Shown piece after piece: positions 44,055 to 52,010 of a DNA stretch of 64,000 nucleotides. The DNA lies in NCBI GenBank assembly GCA_013822265.1, contig PNKD01000002.1, positions 1 through 64,000 of the forward strand, in the 5' to 3' direction. Origin of the DNA: Leptothrix sp. (in: b-proteobacteria) (GTDB lineage: Bacteria > Pseudomonadota > Gammaproteobacteria > Burkholderiales > Burkholderiaceae_C). Position numbers and translations under genes: made by a program. The notes below the pieces were generated by a model. It did not search any database and was not told the origin of the DNA. It saw only the letters and a program-made list of their open reading frames with translations. Each line of letters begins with the position of its first letter. Position 1 is the first letter of the stretch.

Positions 44055-44579
44055 ATGTCTGAACCCTTCATCGGCGAGATCCGCCCCTTCGGCTTCAACT
44101 TCGCGCCGGTCGGCTGGGCCCAGTGCGACGGGCAGTTGCTGTCCATTGCGCAGTACTCGGCGCTGTTCTCGCTGCTCGGCACCACCTACGGCGGCGACGG
44201 GCAGAGCACCTTCGGCCTGCCCGACCTGCGCGGGCGCGCGCCGGTGCATCCGGGCAACGGCCCAGGGCTGCCGCCTGTCAGCCAGGGTGAGGTCGGCGGT
44301 GCCGAGACCGTCACGCTGCTGCCGCAGCACCTTCCGCCCCATGGCCACACTACACGCGCGTCTGCCGATCTGGCCGCCGGCACCAGCCCGGCGGGCAACC
44401 TGATGGGCGCCAAAGGACGCGGCGGGGTCGACGTCTATGCGGCGCCAACCAACCTCACCGCGCTGGCGCCCGGTGCGGTCAGCAGCGCCGGTTCCAGCCA
44501 GGCGCACGACAACATGCAACCCAGCCTGGTGGTGAACTTCTGCATCGCCCTCGAAGGCATCTACCCGTCGCGCAACTGA
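44055..44579 (+). CDS. Phage tail collar domain protein 1 (MdpB-like)
   Basis: The 174-residue protein begins with the tail-collar domain: EPFIGEIRPFGFNFAPVGW, CDGQLLSIAQYSALFSLLGTTYGGDG and FGLPDLRGRAPVHPGNGPGL. It ends with the block QAHDNMQPSLVVNFCIALEG and IYPSRN shared by all three paralogues here. In phages this domain helps fibre trimers fold and attach; the stand-alone chromosomal form is known as microcystin-dependent protein MdpB, with no proven role. CAGGAGCGC precedes the ATG. No signal peptide and no other phage gene is present, so it is not part of an ordinary prophage. Confidence 0.9.
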   Translation: MSEPFIGEIRPFGFNFAPVGWAQCDGQLLSIAQYSALFSLLGTTYGGDGQSTFGLPDLRGRAPVHPGNGPGLPPVSQGEVGGAETVTLLPQHLPPHGHTTRASADLAAGTSPAGNLMGAKGRGGVDVYAAPTNLTALAPGAVSSAGSSQAHDNMQPSLVVNFCIALEGIYPSRN

Positions 44580-44592
44580 ACAGGAGCCTGTC

Positions 44593-45114
44593 ATGGCCGA
44601 CCCTTTCATCGGTGAAATCAAGATGTTCGCGGGCAACTTCCCGCCGCGCGGTTATGCGTTCTGCGACGGGCAACTGATAGCCATCGCGCAGAACACGGCG
44701 CTGTTCTCCTTGCTGGGCACGTACTACGGCGGCGACGGCCGAACCACCTTCGCACTGCCCGACCTGCGCGGCCGCGTGCCGCTGCACGAAGGCCAGGGGC
44801 CGGGCCTGAACTCACGGCAGATCGGCGAGCGCCTCGGCAGCGAAACCAGCTCGCTGTCGTCAGCGCAGATGCCCATGCACAGCCACGCCCAGATGGCGTC
44901 GACCAACTCATCGAGCCCGGCCTACGGCCCCAGCAGCGCACCGGGCGCGGCCACGGCCACCGCGGCCTTCTACGGCAACGGCTCACCGCAGATCGACATG
45001 GCGGCGGCCGCGGTCGACGCCACCGGCGCAGGCCAGCCCCACAGCAACATGGCCCCCTACGGCACGCTGAGCTTCATCATTGCCGTGCAGGGCATCTTCC
45101 CTTCGCGCAACTAG
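44593..45114 (+). CDS. Phage tail collar domain protein 2 (MdpB-like)
   Basis: The second paralogue has 173 residues and starts 13 bases after the first, with CAGGAGCC as ribosome-binding site. The collar block is DPFIGEIKMFAGNFPPRGY, CDGQLIAIAQNTALFSLLGTYYGGDG and FALPDLRGRVPLHEGQGPGL. The variable middle region (residues about 85-145) is rich in Ser, Ala and Gly and differs from the other two. It closes with QPHSNMAPYGTLSFIIAVQG and IFPSRN. Conserved ends with a variable centre are what a fibre tip with exchangeable surface would show. Confidence 0.9.
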   Translation: MADPFIGEIKMFAGNFPPRGYAFCDGQLIAIAQNTALFSLLGTYYGGDGRTTFALPDLRGRVPLHEGQGPGLNSRQIGERLGSETSSLSSAQMPMHSHAQMASTNSSSPAYGPSSAPGAATATAAFYGNGSPQIDMAAAAVDATGAGQPHSNMAPYGTLSFIIAVQGIFPSRN

Positions 45115-45122
45115 GAGCAGCC

Positions 45123-45641
45123 ATGTCTGAACCCTTCATCGGTGAAGTGCGCGTCTTCGCGGGCAGCTTCGCGCCGCGCAACTGGGCCTTCTGCGACGGC
45201 CAGTTGTTGCCCATCGCCCAGAACCAGGCACTGTTCTCCATCCTGGGCACGACCTACGGCGGCGACGGCCGCACCAACTTCGCGCTGCCCGACCTGCGCG
45301 GTCGCATGCCCACGCATGCCGGCCAGGGACCGGGCCTGACACCCCACACGCTGGGCGAGCGCAGCGGCCAGCCCGCAGTGACGCTGACGGCGGCGCAGAT
45401 GCCCTCGCACACGCACACGCTGCGAGCGGCCGACGGCGGCGCCACCACCGGCACGCCGGGTCCGGGCGTGGCGATGGCCGCCACGGCAGGTGCCAAGGTC
45501 TACCGCGCGGCGTCGAACCTGGTGGCCACCGCCGCGCCGCTGGCCAGCACCGGCGGCGCGCAAGCGCATGAGAACCGGCAGCCTTTCCTCGGCGTCAATT
45601 TCATCATCGCCCTTTTCGGCATCTTCCCGTCGCGCAACTGA
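45123..45641 (+). CDS. Phage tail collar domain protein 3 (MdpB-like)
   Basis: The third paralogue, 172 residues, starts eight bases after the second, with GGAGC before the ATG. It reads EPFIGEVRVFAGSFAPRNW, CDGQLLPIAQNQALFSILGTTYGGDG, FALPDLRGRMPTHAGQGPGL and ends QAHENRQPFLGVNFIIALFG, IFPSRN. It is closer to copy 2 than to copy 1 by eye. The three are probably translated from one message, and they may assemble as homo- or heterotrimers, as collar domains do in phage. The GNAT gene follows after two bases. Confidence 0.9.
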   Translation: MSEPFIGEVRVFAGSFAPRNWAFCDGQLLPIAQNQALFSILGTTYGGDGRTNFALPDLRGRMPTHAGQGPGLTPHTLGERSGQPAVTLTAAQMPSHTHTLRAADGGATTGTPGPGVAMAATAGAKVYRAASNLVATAAPLASTGGAQAHENRQPFLGVNFIIALFGIFPSRN

Positions 45642-45643
45642 CC

Positions 45644-46180
45644 GTGACCGCCTGCACCCTGCGCCCGGCCGTCGCCGACGACGCCCGCTTCCTGTTCGAC
45701 CTCTACGCCGGGTCGCGCATGGACGAACTGGCGGGCGCCGGCTGGACAGCACCGCAACGCGAAACCTTCCTGCGCCTGCAATATGCGGCGCGCGACGCCC
45801 ACTACCGGTCGGCGTTCCCGGCCGCCAGCGACCACATCGTGCTGTGTGGCGACGCCGCGGCCGGGCGCCTGCTCGTCGCCCACCGCGCCGATGCGCTGCA
45901 CCTCGTCGACCTGGCCTTGCTGCCGGCCTGCCAGGGCCGCGGCCTCGGCAGCGCGCTGCTGCGCGAACTGCAGCGTGAAGCCGAAGCCTCGCAGCGCCGC
46001 GTGCTGCTGCATGTCGAGATGCACAACCGGGCGCGCGGGCTCTACCTGCGCCTGGGATTCGCGGAGATGGCGACACAGGGCCTGCACGTGTCGATGTGCT
46101 GGCCCCCTGCGGCGCGGGCAGCGGCCGACACCGCTGCCGCGCCGCTTCGGCACGCGACCCGCATACCGTCAACCGCCTAG
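45644..46180 (+). CDS. GNAT-family N-acetyltransferase
   Basis: This 178-residue protein has the GNAT fold: the beta-alpha start LRPAVADDARFLFDLYAGSR, motif A LALLPACQGRGLGSALLRELQREA, where QGRGLG is the acetyl-CoA pyrophosphate loop, and motif B LHVEMHNRARGLYLRLGFAEM. The start is GTG, two bases after the third collar gene, so translation is coupled. The last 20 residues are low-complexity. Substrate unknown; tight linkage suggests that it modifies one of the collar proteins or a partner, but this is only an inference. Confidence 0.88.
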   Translation: MTACTLRPAVADDARFLFDLYAGSRMDELAGAGWTAPQRETFLRLQYAARDAHYRSAFPAASDHIVLCGDAAAGRLLVAHRADALHLVDLALLPACQGRGLGSALLRELQREAEASQRRVLLHVEMHNRARGLYLRLGFAEMATQGLHVSMCWPPAARAAADTAAAPLRHATRIPSTA

Positions 46181-46211
46181 AGCCGCCACCACCCCGTACA
46201 GGAGACCACCC

Positions 46212-46610
46212 ATGAGCAACCGACGCACCTTCGTCGCCGCCACCACCGGGGGCGCGCTGCTCGGCCCCTTGCTGACGGCGCCTGCCGCGGCCCGTGCCAC
46301 GGTGGCGCGGCGCCTGGGCGGCAGCCCTACGCAGGCCGTGTTCCAGGCGCTTGCCGGCCAGGATCTGCAGCTGCGCACGCAGCGCGGCGAGCGCCGCACG
46401 CTGCGCCTGTTGGCCGTGCGCGACCGCGCCGGCGACCCGGGCCTCGAGCAGTTCTCGCTGCTGCTTCGCGGCGATGCCCAGGCGGCGTTGCGCAGCGGGC
46501 TGTACCGTGTCGACCACGCCGATTCCGGTCGCTTCGTGATGCGACTCGAAGCAGACGGGCACGACGTCCTGGGCGCGCTGTACCGCGCCGAATTCAGCCT
46601 GCTCGTCTGA
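46212..46610 (+). CDS. DUF6916-like protein with Tat-type N-terminus
   Basis: The 132-residue product starts MSNRRTFVAATTGGALLGPL, a twin-arginine-like signal. The remainder (FQALAGQDLQLRTQRGERRTLRLLAVRD, EQFSLLLRGDAQAALRSGLYRVDHADSGRFVMRLEADG) fits the small DUF6916 domain, which from memory often sits beside tail-collar genes. CAGGAGACC precedes the ATG. Its function is unknown; the pattern is a compact beta domain that ends a strand with EFSLLV. It closes the collar cluster and is 86 bases from a convergent gene. Confidence 0.75.
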   Translation: MSNRRTFVAATTGGALLGPLLTAPAAARATVARRLGGSPTQAVFQALAGQDLQLRTQRGERRTLRLLAVRDRAGDPGLEQFSLLLRGDAQAALRSGLYRVDHADSGRFVMRLEADGHDVLGALYRAEFSLLV

Positions 46611-46696
46611 GGCCCGCGGCTGCGGCCGGCCCCGTGCCGGCTGCCGCACGGCATGGGGCGTTCGCGGTCCACGTCAAGGTCGCGCACCTCGGTGCG

Positions 46697-47800
46697 TCAG
46701 ACCAGCACCGCCTGCACCGGCCGCCGCAGCGACGGCCGCATCTCCGGCCCACGGCCGAAGCGCACCACCAGGTCGGGCCGGCCTGTCCCTAGCCCCATCG
46801 CGCTGGCAAAGGGCGCACGCAGCGCCGTCACCTCCACCGGTTGATTCAACATCGCGTTGCGCACGCCCAGCGCCGTGGCCTGCAGCGCGAAGCGCTCGTA
46901 GCAGCGCCCCACCTCCACCCAGTGCACCGCGTCGGCGGCGGCCCCGGCGAAGACCGCGATGCCGGCCGAACTGCGCAGCTGCCGCGCGTACTTGTCGTTC
47001 TCGCCGTGGGTGGTGAAGAACAGGCTGAACATCGGGCGGCCAAGCCAGGCCGGCAGTGGTGGGCTGCCGGATGAGGCGGCATACAGGCCGTCGCCGCTGC
47101 GCACCGCATCGCTGCCGCTGAAGCGTATCCACACCTTCAACTCGTCGACGAAGGCGGGGTCGCTCATCTGCGCCGCATTGCCCTGCAACACGAAGTCGAG
47201 CACCCTTTCCATCGCGCTGCGCTCGGTCAGCAGCGACAGCTGCACGCCAGGGCTGCTGCCCGCCTGCTGCAACAGCGCAAGATCCTGCGGACTCAGCGGC
47301 TGGCCGTCGTAGTCGCCTCGGGTGCACTGTCGCTGCGGGATGGCCTGGAACAGCGGCGAGGCCGCAGCCGGCGCAGGCTCCAGGCGCACGCGCACGACCG
47401 TGGCGGCGGCGTCGAAGTCGACTTCTCCCTTCAGCCCATGCGCCAGCGCCGCATGCACCAGGTTCTCGGCCGCACAGCCCAGCGAGACGAAGAGGTGGTG
47501 GTCGTCGGGGTCGACCGCCGGGCAACGCCGCGACAGGTCGGGCAGGATGTGGATGGCCCGCTCGGCAAGCCGGAACTTCCAGCACTGCGTGTTGTGGCTG
47601 GAAGGTGCCAGCGTCGCGTAGCGCACCAGTTCACGCTGCAGGTCGGCTGCGCCGGCGGCACCCGGCCGGCCATGCCGCCAGGTCTCGGCCACGGCCTGCT
47701 CGTAGCTGCCGACGCCGGAGGCCGGAGCGCAGGCCTGAAGCCCCGACAGGCCGCCGACTGCGGCCGCGGTGGACAGCGAGAAGTGCCTGCGGCTGATCAT
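46697..47800 (-). CDS. Acg-family nitroreductase-like protein, Tat lipoprotein-type signal
   Basis: The 367-residue protein resembles Acg of Mycobacterium, a flavin-binding nitroreductase fold with an unclear role. Family blocks are LVRYATLAPSSHNTQCWKFRL, DPDDHHLFVSLGCAAENLVHAAL, RCYERFALQATALGVRNAMLNQPVEV and GRPDLVVRFGRGP. The N-terminus MISRRHFSLSTAAAVGGLSGLQACAP has twin arginines and a lipobox-like LQAC, so it is probably exported folded with FMN and anchored. AAGGGGG lies before the ATG. It is divergent from sppA across a 345-base gap. Confidence 0.85.
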   Translation of the reverse strand: MISRRHFSLSTAAAVGGLSGLQACAPASGVGSYEQAVAETWRHGRPGAAGAADLQRELVRYATLAPSSHNTQCWKFRLAERAIHILPDLSRRCPAVDPDDHHLFVSLGCAAENLVHAALAHGLKGEVDFDAAATVVRVRLEPAPAAASPLFQAIPQRQCTRGDYDGQPLSPQDLALLQQAGSSPGVQLSLLTERSAMERVLDFVLQGNAAQMSDPAFVDELKVWIRFSGSDAVRSGDGLYAASSGSPPLPAWLGRPMFSLFFTTHGENDKYARQLRSSAGIAVFAGAAADAVHWVEVGRCYERFALQATALGVRNAMLNQPVEVTALRAPFASAMGLGTGRPDLVVRFGRGPEMRPSLRRPVQAVLV

Positions 47801-48145
47801 GAATCCCCCTTTGCCGGCGTACGCCAGCATTCCGGGGCCGTGGCCACAGCCGAGGATGACATGCAGGGCACCGACGCCCGCGGTCTGTGGGCCAACCCCC
47901 TCTGCGGCCATTCTTCGTCTGGCCGCCGCCCTGCCCCGTTGAGCAGCCTCAATTCGCGCCGGCGCGCGCTGCAGCGCCAGCACCACACACGACCTGCATC
48001 AACTCGCGCGCAGCACGCCGCGCCGGCCGATGCCGCAGCCCATCACCCGCCATCGGACCTTCGTCGCACGCGTCCACCGGGCCGGCGCGGTCTGCGTAAG
48101 CTCCACGCATTGCCGCACCCTGCGCGACCCGCTCGCCGCCCTGCC
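47801..48145. other. Divergent intergenic region between the Acg-like gene and sppA
   Basis: The 345 bases hold the upstream regions of both genes. Open frames continue from each side without good starts. I find no tRNA, hairpin terminator or recognisable promoter here. Confidence 0.35.
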
Positions 48146-50059
48146 ATGTCCTCTCTGCTCTCGACCCTCGCCCGCGCCGGCCGCGCCCTGTGGTGGTTTC
48201 TCGACGCCAGCCGCCGCGCCCTGCTCAACCTGCTTTTCGTCGCGCTGCTGGCCGCGCTGGCCTGGGGCCTGCTGCGGGGCGGCGCGCCGGCACTGCAGCC
48301 GAAGACGGCGCTGGTGCTCGACCTGCAGGGCCGCATCAGCGAGCAGCGCCCGGCCAGCAGCCGCAGCGCCGTGCTGCGCCACCTGCAGGGTGAGGGCGAC
48401 GGCGGCGCGCGGCTGCGCGACCTGCTGGCCGTGCTCGACGCCGCTGCCAAGGACCCGGCCATCACCCACGCGCTGCTGATGACCGACGATCTCGGCGCCG
48501 CCGGCCTGCCCACGCTGCGCGAGGTGGCCGCGGCGCTGCAGCGCCTGCAGGCCGCGGGCAAGCCGGTGATCGCGTGGGGCGCCCAGCTCGACCAGCGCGG
48601 CTACTACCTGGCGGCGCACGCCAGCGAGGTCTGGCTGCACCCGATGGGCAGCGTCAGCGTGCAGGGCTACGGCCGCCTGCGCAGCTACTACAAGGACTTG
48701 TTCGACAAGGTCGGCATCACCGCCCATGTGGTGCGCGCCGGCCAGTACAAGAACGCAGGCGAGACCTTCACCGCCAGCGGGCCTTCGCCGCAAACGCTGG
48801 AAAGCGACGCCGCGCTCTACGGTGCGCTGTGGGCCAGCTGGACCACGGGCGTCGAGCGGGCACGCAAGAAGCCCGCCGGCAGCGTGATGCAGGCCATCGA
48901 CTCGCTGCCGGCCAGCCTCGAGCAGGCCGGTGGCGACCCCGCCGGGTGGGCGCTGCAGCGCCAGTGGGTGGACGCGCTGAAGACACGCGACGAGATGCGG
49001 GCGGCGATGGTCCAGCGCGGCGCGGTGGCCGACGACGCCAAACCCGACGATGGCCGCAGCACCACCTTCCGCCAGGTGCACTGGCGCGACTACCTCGCCC
49101 GCATCAAGCCGCGCACCGACGGCGACGCGCTGGGCGTGATCGTCGCCGAGGGCGGCATCGGCGACGGCCGCGACGGCCCCGGGCGCATTGGCGGCCTGAG
49201 CACGGCCGAGCTCATCCGCCAGGCGCGCGACGACAAGCACATCAAGGCCCTGGTGCTGCGCGTCAACTCGCCCGGTGGCAGCGCCTTCGGCAGCGAACTC
49301 GTGCGCCGCGAGCTCGAGCTCACGCGCGCCGCCGGCAAGCCGGTGGTGGTGTCGATGGGCGACGTCGCGGCCTCGGGCGGCTACTGGATCAGCCTGGCCG
49401 CCGACGAGATCGTGGCCGACGAGGCCACCATCACCGGCAGCATCGGCGTGGTGGCCATGCTGCCCAGCGCCGGCGCGGCCTTAGGCAAGCTGGGCATCAA
49501 CGCCGCCGGCAGCAGCACCACCTGGCTGGGCACGGCCTACGACCCGCGGCGCGGTCTCGACCCGCGTTTCGAACGCCTGCTGCAGGCCAGTGTCGACCAT
49601 GTCTACCGCGACTTCACCGCACGCGCGGCTGCCGCGCGCAAGACCACGCCCGAGAAGATCGACGCCGTGGCGCAGGGCCGCGTGTGGGCCGGCAAGGACG
49701 CGCTGGGCCACGGCCTGGTCGACCGCCTGGGCGGCCTGGAGAATGCGTTGAAGAGCGCCGCCACACGCGCCAAGCTGGGCGCCGATGCACGTGTCGTCTA
49801 CGTCGAGGCCGCGCCGGGCCGGCTGGACCGCTGGCTGCAGCGTTTCGGCCTGGCCGAGTTGACCGCGTGGGCCGGTGCGGCCGGCGCACTGTTCGCCGGT
49901 GACCCCGCCAGCACCGCGCTCACGACGGCCGCCGCCGCGCTGGGCCTGCCGCCCGCGGCCGCCGCGCCCTTGCTCGACGATCTGGCCTGGCTGGCCGAGC
50001 CCATGCCTGACGGCCGCCACTTCACGGCCGCCACGCACTGCCTGTGCGTGGCGCCTTGA
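48146..50059 (+). CDS. sppA: Signal peptide peptidase SppA, 67K type
   Basis: SppA digests signal peptides after their release in the inner membrane. The 637-residue, two-domain form has an N-terminal anchor helix (LLNLLFVALLAALAWGLL), a catalytic Lys in RAGQYKNAGETFTASGPS (Lys202), and the Ser nucleophile in MGDVAASGGYWISLAADEI (Ser410). The E. coli enzyme uses Lys209 and Ser409, so the dyad is intact. RVNSPGGSAFGSELVRREL and the C-terminal RVWAGKDALGHGLVDRLGGLENAL are further family marks. It stands alone on the plus strand. Confidence 0.94.
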   Translation: MSSLLSTLARAGRALWWFLDASRRALLNLLFVALLAALAWGLLRGGAPALQPKTALVLDLQGRISEQRPASSRSAVLRHLQGEGDGGARLRDLLAVLDAAAKDPAITHALLMTDDLGAAGLPTLREVAAALQRLQAAGKPVIAWGAQLDQRGYYLAAHASEVWLHPMGSVSVQGYGRLRSYYKDLFDKVGITAHVVRAGQYKNAGETFTASGPSPQTLESDAALYGALWASWTTGVERARKKPAGSVMQAIDSLPASLEQAGGDPAGWALQRQWVDALKTRDEMRAAMVQRGAVADDAKPDDGRSTTFRQVHWRDYLARIKPRTDGDALGVIVAEGGIGDGRDGPGRIGGLSTAELIRQARDDKHIKALVLRVNSPGGSAFGSELVRRELELTRAAGKPVVVSMGDVAASGGYWISLAADEIVADEATITGSIGVVAMLPSAGAALGKLGINAAGSSTTWLGTAYDPRRGLDPRFERLLQASVDHVYRDFTARAAAARKTTPEKIDAVAQGRVWAGKDALGHGLVDRLGGLENALKSAATRAKLGADARVVYVEAAPGRLDRWLQRFGLAELTAWAGAAGALFAGDPASTALTTAAAALGLPPAAAAPLLDDLAWLAEPMPDGRHFTAATHCLCVAP

Positions 50060-50081
50060 CGCCGGCCCGGATGCCGCGGCG

Positions 50082-50375
50082 CTAGACGATGGTCACCAGC
50101 ACCAGCCAAGCCGCCGCGGCCAGGGCCATCGGCTGCGGCCGCACGGGCCGGCGCCACAGCGACAGGCACAGAAAGACGTTGTAAGGCACCGGCGCGAAGT
50201 GCAGCGCTGCCGCCCAGGGCATGGGCGCGCCGACGGCGGCGATCATCAGCGCGCCGAAACTGGCCAACAGGTTGACCATGGTGCCGACGAGCAGCATGTC
50301 GCGCCAGAACAGCTGGCGCAGCGGCACGTCGCCACGCCAGCAGCGCGCCAGGAAGTGGCCCGACCCGGTGCGCAT
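50082..50375 (-). CDS. Small membrane protein of unknown function
   Basis: The product has 97 residues with two or three hydrophobic segments: MLLVGTMVNLLASFGALMIAAVG, a stretch FAPVPYNVFLCLSLWR and the C-terminal PMALAAAAWLVLVTIV. The amphipathic start (FLARCWRGDVPLRQLFWRDML) is a pattern I have seen in small Burkholderiales membrane proteins, without a function. It is convergent with sppA (22 bases) and has no recognisable partners. Confidence 0.62.
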   Translation of the reverse strand: MRTGSGHFLARCWRGDVPLRQLFWRDMLLVGTMVNLLASFGALMIAAVGAPMPWAAALHFAPVPYNVFLCLSLWRRPVRPQPMALAAAAWLVLVTIV

Positions 50376-50439
50376 CAGGCCGGCACGCAGGCCCCGGGTG
50401 AGGCAGCCATGGCCGCCGATGGGCGCTGGCGCACGCCGC

Positions 50440-51183
50440 TCAGCCCAGGCGCTGCGGCCCGCGCCGCCCGGCTTCGACGAGGCAGCGCCCCCGCGCCGCG
50501 CCCGGCCGTGCGCGCCGCGGGTCGGGCCGGGCCGGGCAGTCCTGCAGGGTCACGGTGTTGCTGCGGCCCCTGCCAGGCCGGGGGCCGGCCTGCGGGTCGC
50601 GGTACCGGTGGTCGTCGAGCGGGTGAAAACGCGCCAGCCGGCCCCAGTCGCGGCGGCCCTGCAGGCGCAGCTTGCCGTCCTCGTGACGGCGCGGCGCGTC
50701 GGGCGACGCACTGTCGTGGCCGTTTTCGTCGATGCAGTCGCCGAGGAAGACGACGAGGTCCAGCCGCGACACCGCGGCGTCGGGCGCCGGCGCGGTGCGC
50801 GTGCGGCCCGTCGTGCGGCGCTGGCCCAGCGTGGCGAAGCGATGGAAGTACCAGTGCCCGGGCTGCAGGCCCGTGGGCTCGGCGTGCGCGCTGTGGGCGT
50901 CGTCGCCGACGGCCGTTTCGGCGCTTCGCGCGACGACACGCGTGCAGGCTTCGTCGTCGGCCCCTTCCCATTGCACCGGGGCCTGGGCGGGCAGGTCGGC
51001 GCCGGTGAGCAGCGTCCGCAGCACCACGCCGTGGGCACGCGGCGGGCCCGCGGCCACGCCGAGTGCGAAGCGCGGCGCGTCGGCCGTCCTCGCGTGGCGC
51101 GCGAACAGCGGCGCCGTGCCCGCCGCCAGCGCCAGCCCCAGCGGGCCGCGGCGCGACGGCCGCGCAGCCGGCGTGGCGCTCAC
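50440..51183 (-). pseudogene. Decayed alkaline phosphatase D (PhoD-like) gene
   Basis: The reading frame begins like PhoD: a twin-arginine-like start (SRRGPLGLALAAG), then PRFALGVAAGPPRAHGVVLRTLLTGADLP, VQWEGADDEACTRVVAR, HAEPTGLQPGHWYFHRFATLGQ and TGRTRTAPAPDAAVSRLDLV. It then jumps into VFLGDCIDENG, where intact relatives have a long stretch first and read FLGDYIYE, and on to a short piece resembling the DDHE metal site (PLDDHRYRDPQ). About 247 codons remain of a normal 500 or more. Internal deletions and lost metal ligands show that it is a relic; a residual folded product is unlikely. Confidence 0.72.
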
Positions 51184-51255
51184 TGGACCACCCTCCGCGC
51201 TGTGCGCTCCGGGATGAGCGCTTGGGGGCGGCCCGGCACGTTCATGTCGGCGTGC

Positions 51256-51972
51256 TCATGCCGGCGGCAGCGTGGCCGGGCGGGCCAGCGCGTCGACGCT
51301 GCTGCCCTGCTGGCGCAGCAGCGCCTCCAGCGCCGGCAGCAGCGGGCCCAGCCGTTCGTCGATGGCGGCGCGCACGGTGTCGACAAAGACCTGCGTCTGG
51401 CGCTCGATCTCGACGTTCAGCGGCGCGCCCTCGGCCTTCTCGGCAAAGGTGGTCTGGCGCAGCGTCTCGGGGATCAGCCAGACTTCGAACCAGCCGCTGC
51501 CGTCGGCGTGGCGCTGGGCCTGCGCCACCGTCAGGCTGGCGCCGTTGACGGCGATGTAGCCCTTGGCGAAGACGTAGCGCATCCACGGCGCCGGCACGGC
51601 GATCTTCAGCACGTGGTTGTTCTCGGGCCGGCGCACTTCGGCCACCGTGGCCAGGAAATCGACATGGCCCGACAAGGGGTGGCCGCCGATCTCGGCGCCG
51701 TCTTTGGCCGCACGCTCGACGTTGACGCGGCTGCCTTCGCGCAGCGTGCCCAGCGTGGTCAGCGCCAGGCTCTGCTGCATGACGTCGAAGTCGGCGGCGT
51801 CGTCGCCGTGCAGCGCGGTGACGGTGAGGCAGACGCCGTCCACCGCGACGCTGGCACCGATGGCCAGGCCCGCGGCAAAACCCGGCGCCAAGCCGAGCGT
51901 GAAGCTGCGCAGCCCGGTGCGGTCGGTGATGGCGCGGACGGTCGCGAGACCCTGGACGATGCCTGTGAACAT
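51256..51972 (-). CDS. ribE: Riboflavin synthase, alpha subunit
   Basis: The enzyme dismutates two 6,7-dimethyl-8-ribityllumazine molecules into riboflavin. The 238-residue protein has two lumazine-binding barrels: MFTGIVQGLATV, GASVAVDGVCLTV and IGGHPLSGHVDF in the first, VFAKGYIAVNGASLTV and WLIPETLRQTTF in the second. The sequence follows the E. coli RibC branch (NVERAAKDGAEIGGHPLSGH, VNVEIERQTQVFVDTV-like tail). The last 30 residues (LGPLLPALEALLRQQG and on) form a C-terminal extension. It is divergent from the AlkD-like gene, 38 bases apart, so no FMN riboswitch fits upstream. Confidence 0.9.
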   Translation of the reverse strand: MFTGIVQGLATVRAITDRTGLRSFTLGLAPGFAAGLAIGASVAVDGVCLTVTALHGDDAADFDVMQQSLALTTLGTLREGSRVNVERAAKDGAEIGGHPLSGHVDFLATVAEVRRPENNHVLKIAVPAPWMRYVFAKGYIAVNGASLTVAQAQRHADGSGWFEVWLIPETLRQTTFAEKAEGAPLNVEIERQTQVFVDTVRAAIDERLGPLLPALEALLRQQGSSVDALARPATLPPA

Positions 51973-52010
51973 GGGCGGGAGCTTAGCAGCGCTGCCTACA
52001 CTGCGAAGCC

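Noticed and set aside
44055..45641. A prophage or tailocin
   Set aside because: Apart from the three collar-domain proteins there is no integrase, tail tube, sheath, baseplate, lysis or capsid gene, and flanking genes are ordinary chromosomal ones.
51973..52010. FMN riboswitch upstream of riboflavin synthase
   Set aside because: Only 38 bases separate ribE from the divergent AlkD-like gene, too short for an RFN element, and no conserved segments are visible.
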